Below, piece by piece: positions 36,679-40,560 of a stretch of 40,560 bases of DNA. The position numbers were made by a program, and so were the translations under genes. Numbering within the stretch: the stretch's first letter is position 1; each line of letters opens with the position of its first letter. The notes below the pieces were generated by a model, which was given only the letters and a program-made list of their open reading frames with translations, had not been told where the DNA came from and did not search any database. The DNA lies in contig NZ_LSFI01000026.1 of the NCBI RefSeq assembly GCF_001642325.1, positions 1 through 40,560 on the forward strand. Reading direction: 5' to 3'. This DNA is from Thermodesulfatator autotrophicus. GTDB taxonomy: Bacteria > Desulfobacterota > Thermodesulfobacteria > Thermodesulfobacteriales > Thermodesulfatatoraceae.

Positions 36679-37617
36679 TTACAACCCTAGAAGATAACGC
36701 AGAGAAACCAGTATTACCACTAGAAAAAGCCCAAATTTTATAGGGTGTTCAGGGATAAACTTCTGGGTTCGAGCTCCAAAAATACCACCAGCCAGGCCCC
36801 CTATTCCAAACAAAATACCAAGAAAATAATCGGGTTTAGTCGATAGGCCTTCGGCGCCTATGCCTAGGGCATAAACTATCACGCCGATCACCGATGAAAC
36901 AAAAGTCCCCATTAAAGAAGCTCCTGCTACGGTGTGAATGGGCAATTTTAATACACTCACACAATAAGGGGCCATAATGGCTCCGCCTCCAATTCCATAA
37001 GCTCCTCCAGCAATTCCTACTAGCAGGGAAACACCGAATATCCTGGTCGGAAGAAAGGAATATATTTTCTGGTCAAAACAGAAAGAAACTTCTTTAAGCG
37101 ATACTTTTAGATAAAAAATGGCTTCTTTTTTAGCAGGGGGTGGCCTTCTCTCTCCATGTAATAAATCTTTGCCCAGACGAAAAGCCAGATAAAGGAGCAC
37201 CAGCCCGGCAAAGGGTTTAAACCTAGCAGGCTCGGTCAAAAACTTGATTCGTAGAAAGTAACCAAAGACAATTCCCAGGGCACTCCCAGAAGAGATAAAA
37301 AAACCTAGGGGCCAGTTAAGCCTTCCTTCACGCGCATAGCGCCAAAGGCTTCCGGGAATGGCAAAAAGGTTATAAAAAAAATTGGTGGCCGAAACCCCAG
37401 GGGCTGTATAACCTAAAACACTTATTTGAAAAGGTAGAAGGAGAAAGGCTCCCGTAACCCCGGCCATACTACCAAAATAAGCCAGGCAAAAGGCCACCAA
37501 AGGAGGTAAAAATAGCCAAGTTTTTACCCCAGAGATAGGAAAAGTTATTTTTTTAAACAGAAAACCCAAAATATTTTGACTCATTAAAGAAATGTTATCA
37601 AAACGTTTATTATTCAC
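36679..37617 (-). CDS. TauE/SafE-family permease
   Basis: The 312-residue membrane protein shows about eight hydrophobic segments and the duplicated TauE/SafE signature: GSMAGVTGAFLLLPF (early half) and GIAGGAYGIGGGAIMAPY (late half). Members export sulfite, sulfoacetate or other anions, and the family also has many unknown substrates. In a sulfite-reducing organism anion or sulfur-compound export is an attractive but unproven role. The start is uncertain: GTG 37617 or ATG 37584, neither with a good ribosome binding site. It stands on the same strand as the citrate-synthase-like gene, with a 140-base gap. Confidence 0.83.
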   Translation of the reverse strand: MNNKRFDNISLMSQNILGFLFKKITFPISGVKTWLFLPPLVAFCLAYFGSMAGVTGAFLLLPFQISVLGYTAPGVSATNFFYNLFAIPGSLWRYAREGRLNWPLGFFISSGSALGIVFGYFLRIKFLTEPARFKPFAGLVLLYLAFRLGKDLLHGERRPPPAKKEAIFYLKVSLKEVSFCFDQKIYSFLPTRIFGVSLLVGIAGGAYGIGGGAIMAPYCVSVLKLPIHTVAGASLMGTFVSSVIGVIVYALGIGAEGLSTKPDYFLGILFGIGGLAGGIFGARTQKFIPEHPIKFGLFLVVILVSLRYLLGL

Positions 37618-37659
37618 AAGTTTAGACTCTTGTAAAATATACTTTATTCAAGAGGCTGC

Positions 37660-37850
37660 TTCGCCCAGACAGGGGCCAGGGACTGGAGCTAGCAGCTTGC
37701 AAATAGAAAATAATAGTAGATGGCATAAATGGCCGATGATATAAACTCTTCTTTGGTATTTAGGACAGTTTACGCTATTATTGCAAGTTCTATCTTTGTC
37801 ATTATGAGCGAAGCGAAGCAATCTCATGAAGCGAGGTAGTGAGTATGGCG
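37660..37850. repeat. dispersed repeat copies upstream of the radical SAM gene
   Basis: The 282-base gap 37618-37899 has no gene. It contains one CATTATGAGCGAAGCGAAGC unit with AATCTCATGAAGCGAGG (37799-37836), a version of the CATTGCGAG...GAAGCAATCTC repeat, and a weaker GC-rich unit near 37660-37700. Confidence 0.55.
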
Positions 37851-37899
37851 ATTTCAAACCTCTGTCTGAATTTTTCTAAATGTTTCAAACTAAAATCCC

Positions 37900-38847
37900 A
37901 TGAAAATAGTAAAAATAATCCGTAGGTCACAGGTCCTTAAAAAGCCTGCCTTTGGGTGTTTAAAAGATATCCCAGCGATAAATGTAACCCGAGGATGCCT
38001 TCACCGCTGTGTTTACTGTTATGCCAGGGTATTCCCTGAAACCCCTGAAAACGAAGTTCACCTTTACGAAAATTTACCGGAAAAAATAAAAGCAGAGCTT
38101 GCTTCCCGAATAAGAAGAAATAGAAAACCAAAAGCCGTAGCCTTTTCCACAGCAAGTGATGCCTTTCAACCCAATCAAGATATCCTAAAAGTGACTTCGG
38201 AATGCATAAAAATATTTCTGGAAGCAAAGGTTGCCATTTCATTCCTCACCAAAGGGCGCATTCCAGAAGACATTTTTTCTCTTTTCAAGGAACATAAAGG
38301 CTTGATTAAAGCAACGTTTGGTCTGGTAAGTTTGAACTCAGACTATCATAAGCTTTTTGAACCCAAAACGGCATCGCCGTACTTACGTCTAAGGCAAATT
38401 GAGCATGCGGCTAGGCTTGACCTGGAGCCTGCTGTGCGCTTGGACCCCATTATCCCTAACGTGAGTGATCGAGAAGAAGCTATTGAATCCATCATGAGAC
38501 ATCTGGCGGCAGCTGGAGTAAAAAGGGTGTCGGTCAGCTACCTAGTACTTCGACCAAAGGTAATTGAACAAATGCAAAAAGAACTGCCAGAAACTCTTTG
38601 GCAAAAGATTTTTCCGGCTTATCAAGGAGAACCCTGGTGCCAGGTAATAACTTCGGCTACCACCAAGCTTGCCAGAAGAGAAATAAGGGAAAAGGGTTAT
38701 GCCCTTTTTAAAAAAATAGGCCAGGCCTTTGGCCTTACCGTTAAAATTTGCGGCTGTAAAAACCCTGATCTTCCCTTTGAATTCTGCACCCCCTGGGATA
38801 TAAAAGAAAAAGAACCAAGACAGAAGGAGCTTTTTAAGAATATATGA
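37900..38847 (+). CDS. radical SAM protein, spore-photoproduct-lyase-like (SPL) family
   Basis: The 315-residue protein has the [4Fe-4S]/SAM motif CLHRCVYC (C33, C37, C40), preceded by INVTRG, and continues through a TIM-barrel-like radical SAM core (KAVAFSTASDAFQPNQ, ISFLTKGR, RLDPIIP). This matches proteins annotated as SPL-family radical SAM, which resemble DNA photoproduct lyases but are often of unknown function. C-terminal cysteines occur in KICGCKNPDLPFEFC. No ribosome binding site precedes the ATG. The stop overlaps the next start (ATGA), so it is co-translated with a methyltransferase. The substrate is unknown. Confidence 0.8.
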   Translation: MKIVKIIRRSQVLKKPAFGCLKDIPAINVTRGCLHRCVYCYARVFPETPENEVHLYENLPEKIKAELASRIRRNRKPKAVAFSTASDAFQPNQDILKVTSECIKIFLEAKVAISFLTKGRIPEDIFSLFKEHKGLIKATFGLVSLNSDYHKLFEPKTASPYLRLRQIEHAARLDLEPAVRLDPIIPNVSDREEAIESIMRHLAAAGVKRVSVSYLVLRPKVIEQMQKELPETLWQKIFPAYQGEPWCQVITSATTKLARREIREKGYALFKKIGQAFGLTVKICGCKNPDLPFEFCTPWDIKEKEPRQKELFKNI

Positions 38848-39482
38848 AGCGCTGGCGACGTAAATATTACGATATATTTTCTCATTTTTATGACAAAATC
38901 ATCTCCCTTCACAGCGGTGATAAACGGGCCTTTTTAAGGGAACTACTGATCAAAAAAACAGGCCTTAAACCCGGCGGGTCTTTACTTGACCTTTGTACAG
39001 GAACAGGCGCTGTAGCTATTACAGCCAGCAGAGTTGCCGGGAAAGACGGATTGGTAGTAGGTGTTGACTTTTCAAAAGGTATGTTACGAAAAGCCTGCGA
39101 AAAAGCTCAAAAATTAAAAACTAAAAACTTATATTTTGTGTTATCCGATGTAGCCCGTCTTCCCTTTGCTGACGAAAGCTTCGACGCCGTGACCTGTTCC
39201 CACGCCATGTACGAACTAGACCCGGCCACCCGAAACGCCGCCCTGAAGGAGGCCTGGCGCGTACTTAAACCTGGTGGCTGTTTTACCATGATGGAACACT
39301 GTGAGCCCAAACACCCCTTTATCCGCTTGCTCTACTATATCCGCCTGGCCAGTATGGGGTCTCCAGAAAACCGCAAATTTGCCCGTGATGAAACCCCCTT
39401 CCTGGCTCGTATATTTAGAAATGTAAGCAAAGAGATAACCCCCACCGGGGGTTCCAAAATCATCTTAGGGACCAAAGATTAG
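38844..39482 (+). CDS. class I SAM-dependent methyltransferase (UbiE-like)
   Basis: The 212-residue protein begins with KYYDIFSHFYDKIISLHSGDK. It has the SAM-binding motif LLDLCTGTGAVAI (about 47-59), acidic loop GVDFSKGML, motif ARLPFADESFDAVTCSHAMYEL and LKPGGCFTMMEH, the layout of UbiE/MenG and type 11 methyltransferases. The substrate may be a quinone precursor or a lipid, but the sequence does not decide. It overlaps the radical SAM gene by four bases and probably forms a two-enzyme unit. Its stop is shared in position with the end of an opposing remnant gene. Confidence 0.85.
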   Translation: MKRWRRKYYDIFSHFYDKIISLHSGDKRAFLRELLIKKTGLKPGGSLLDLCTGTGAVAITASRVAGKDGLVVGVDFSKGMLRKACEKAQKLKTKNLYFVLSDVARLPFADESFDAVTCSHAMYELDPATRNAALKEAWRVLKPGGCFTMMEHCEPKHPFIRLLYYIRLASMGSPENRKFARDETPFLARIFRNVSKEITPTGGSKIILGTKD

Positions 39483-39700
39483 CGGAGCAACCACCAAGCA
39501 AGTCTCATCGCTATTCTAATGAGCACCATGGTAAAAAACGCTTGATCCACCTGAGTTTGACAGTTGATAGGCATATAAAACACCCCTATCCCTTGACACT
39601 CAATCATTGTGGAGAATTCACCAAAATTAGGCGTAAGTACTAGAGATCCCCTCTGCAAAAGTTCAGGAACTTTTGCAAATAGTGGATCTTGGTAAGAGAG
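39479..39700 (-). pseudogene. remnant of an unidentified gene, possibly glycosyltransferase-like
   Basis: An open frame of 73 codons ends at 39479 with ...RIAMRLAWWLLR and includes PELLQRGSLVLTPNFGEFST and then MIECQGIGVFYMPINCQTQV. It has no usable start, and an in-frame TGA lies at 39701-39703. The composition and open length suggest decayed coding DNA. The ...GEFSTMIECQGIGVFYMP... pattern loosely recalls the donor-binding region of GT-B glycosyltransferases, a guess only. Between here and 39816 I see nothing else. Confidence 0.35.
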
Positions 39701-39816
39701 TCAGATAAGATTTAGTGGTATGTATTTCAGGAATATGAGAGAAGTTAAAAAAGAGTTAATTTTTGCCAGTCGCCAAAGGTGTCCAGTAATATGGATTTAT
39801 AAAAGTTCTAAAAAAC

Positions 39817-40161
39817 ATGAAAAATTGTAAAAATAGAAAACTTATTAAGAAAGTTGCTCATACTATTTTAAAAGAAGCCTTTTGGGGAGATTACACCTAT
39901 AATGAGGAGGAAATCATTCTGATTCTTTCTGATCCTTCACGACAAAAAGAACGTTTTTTTATCTTTGAGAAAGCTTTTTTAAACCTTAAAGACCCAGCTA
40001 TTTTAACAAAAGTGTTTTCTGATGAAGAAATAAAGAGCTATCTTAAAAAAATAAGCCCCCATCAAAGATTTAGCTGGCTTTCTCAGCGCATTAAAGTATG
40101 GAGAAACATATTTCTGGGAGAAAAAAATGAAATCCCCCGAGCAAAGTGGCGACCTTTATAA
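39817..40161 (+). CDS. small antitoxin-like partner of an AbiEii-type toxin (DUF6922-like)
   Basis: The 114-residue protein begins MKNCKNRKLIKKVAHTILKE and contains the helical run FEKAFLNLKDPAILTKVFSDEEIKSYLKK and then RFSWLSQRIKVWRNIFLG. The pattern resembles small proteins encoded directly before AbiEii-type nucleotidyltransferases. The last 35 bases overlap the toxin start, typical of such pairs. No ribosome binding site is clear. The role as antitoxin is an inference from position. Confidence 0.55.
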   Translation: MKNCKNRKLIKKVAHTILKEAFWGDYTYNEEEIILILSDPSRQKERFFIFEKAFLNLKDPAILTKVFSDEEIKSYLKKISPHQRFSWLSQRIKVWRNIFLGEKNEIPRAKWRPL

Positions 40162-40540
40162 ATATTATCAAAAAGTTTATCAGGCACAGGACAAAGTCCT
40201 TGGGATCGTGTTTAAAAAAAATTTTTCTCATAATTTTTATCTAACAGGTGGCACTGCTCTAAATCGCTTTTACTATCAAGTTCGTTATAGTGATGACCTA
40301 GATTTTTTTAATAATGAAAACCAGCTTTTTAGAGAAGACCTCCGATTAGTTATTGATCTTTTTGAGGAAGCAGGGTTTTCTTTTTCAAAAGAAGTTGATT
40401 CCCGCGATTTTGTTCGCCTCGTTATCTTTCCTCAGGATATAAGATTAAAAGTAGATTTTGTAAATGATCGTGTTTATAGATACGGAAAATCCTGTTATCT
40501 CCATGATATCCGGCTTGATAATGTTATAAAATTGCATTAG
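40127..40540 (+). CDS. AbiEii-family nucleotidyltransferase toxin, truncated
   Basis: The protein has the AbiEii motif NFYLTGGTALNRFYYQVRYS followed by DDLDFF (about residues 37-62), a nucleotidyltransferase fold with the G-G-T-A-L and D-L-D signatures. AbiEii-type toxins act with an upstream antitoxin; some confer phage resistance by abortive infection. Only 137 residues are present where relatives have roughly 220-300. The frame stops in RLDNVIKLH at 40540, just where relatives continue. The bases that follow (40541-40560, with TCAGA and TCTGA arms at 40542-40556) may be the end of an inserted element, but the window ends there. Confidence 0.7.
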   Translation: MKSPEQSGDLYKYYQKVYQAQDKVLGIVFKKNFSHNFYLTGGTALNRFYYQVRYSDDLDFFNNENQLFREDLRLVIDLFEEAGFSFSKEVDSRDFVRLVIFPQDIRLKVDFVNDRVYRYGKSCYLHDIRLDNVIKLH

Positions 40541-40560
40541 CTCAGACTTAATCTGACAGG

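Noticed and set aside
39644-39689. Interrupted palindrome AGATCC...GCAAAAGTTC/GAACTTTTGC...GGATCT as a mobile-element end or regulatory hairpin
   Set aside because: It lies within an open reading remnant (frame DPLFAKVPELLQRGS) and lacks a U-run or matching second copy, so it is more likely part of old coding DNA.

Overview
The window looks like chromosome from an anaerobic, sulfate-reducing bacterium. The clearest marker is a complete dsrA-dsrB-dsrD operon (dissimilatory sulfite reductase plus the small protein DsrD). A rubrerythrin, a TauE/SafE-type exporter, a large Re-citrate-synthase-like enzyme and an MglA-type GTPase fit with it. My best placement, an inference from gene content, is Desulfobacterota/Thermodesulfobacteriota, perhaps a Thermodesulfatator- or Thermodesulfobacterium-like thermophile. 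There is no rRNA, no tRNA that I could recognise and no CRISPR array. Coding density is high and the strands alternate in operon-sized blocks.

Layout. 1-2.45 kb is a graveyard of mobile DNA: the tail of an IS256-type transposase, a frameshifted WYL regulator and a decayed IS5-type element. 2.7-6.4 kb carries gpsA and rubrerythrin (+) facing guaA and a PsiE-like membrane protein (-). 6.5-13.1 kb is one long + strand run: EhaR-like HAD protein, rhomboid protease, SDH_sah/ClpP-like membrane protease, an inserted AT-rich small gene pair, M18 aminopeptidase, TrmI tRNA methyltransferase and a class II aldolase. 13.5-16.4 kb is dsrABD (-), preceded by an HDOD regulator. 17.5-22.2 kb is a tightly coupled operon: roadblock protein, MglA-like GTPase, an unknown 434-aa protein and a TPR-containing PilB/GspE-type ATPase. 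The ATPase is broken by an exact 41-bp tandem duplication. 22.6-27.8 kb has a P2-type cation ATPase and the YdcH-like/ilvB/ilvN operon (-). 28.7-34.4 kb has rmuC (+) overlapping a convergent MFS gene that follows lon and hemB (-). 34.7-37.6 kb holds the Re-citrate-synthase-like enzyme with a C-terminal PDC/Cache-like sensor domain, then a TauE/SafE permease. 37.9-40.56 kb has a radical SAM/methyltransferase pair, a remnant gene, and an AbiEii-type toxin-antitoxin pair cut short near the window edge.

Function. Core metabolism dominates: sulfite reduction, tetrapyrrole supply (hemB, needed for siroheme), branched-chain amino acids, GMP, phospholipid precursor, aldolase and citrate-type condensation. 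Protein quality control is also well represented (lon, rhomboid, SDH_sah, M18). The MglA/roadblock/ATPase operon suggests surface motility or pilus control, now interrupted. The intergenic gaps are filled by at least two families of GC-rich, hairpin-forming dispersed repeats and one MITE-like element. The MITE-like ends match the inverted ends of the decayed IS5-type element.

The most interesting items are the 41-bp duplication in the pilus-type ATPase, the synthase-sensor fusion, and the small gene pair inserted ahead of the aminopeptidase with a duplicated copy of that gene's start region.
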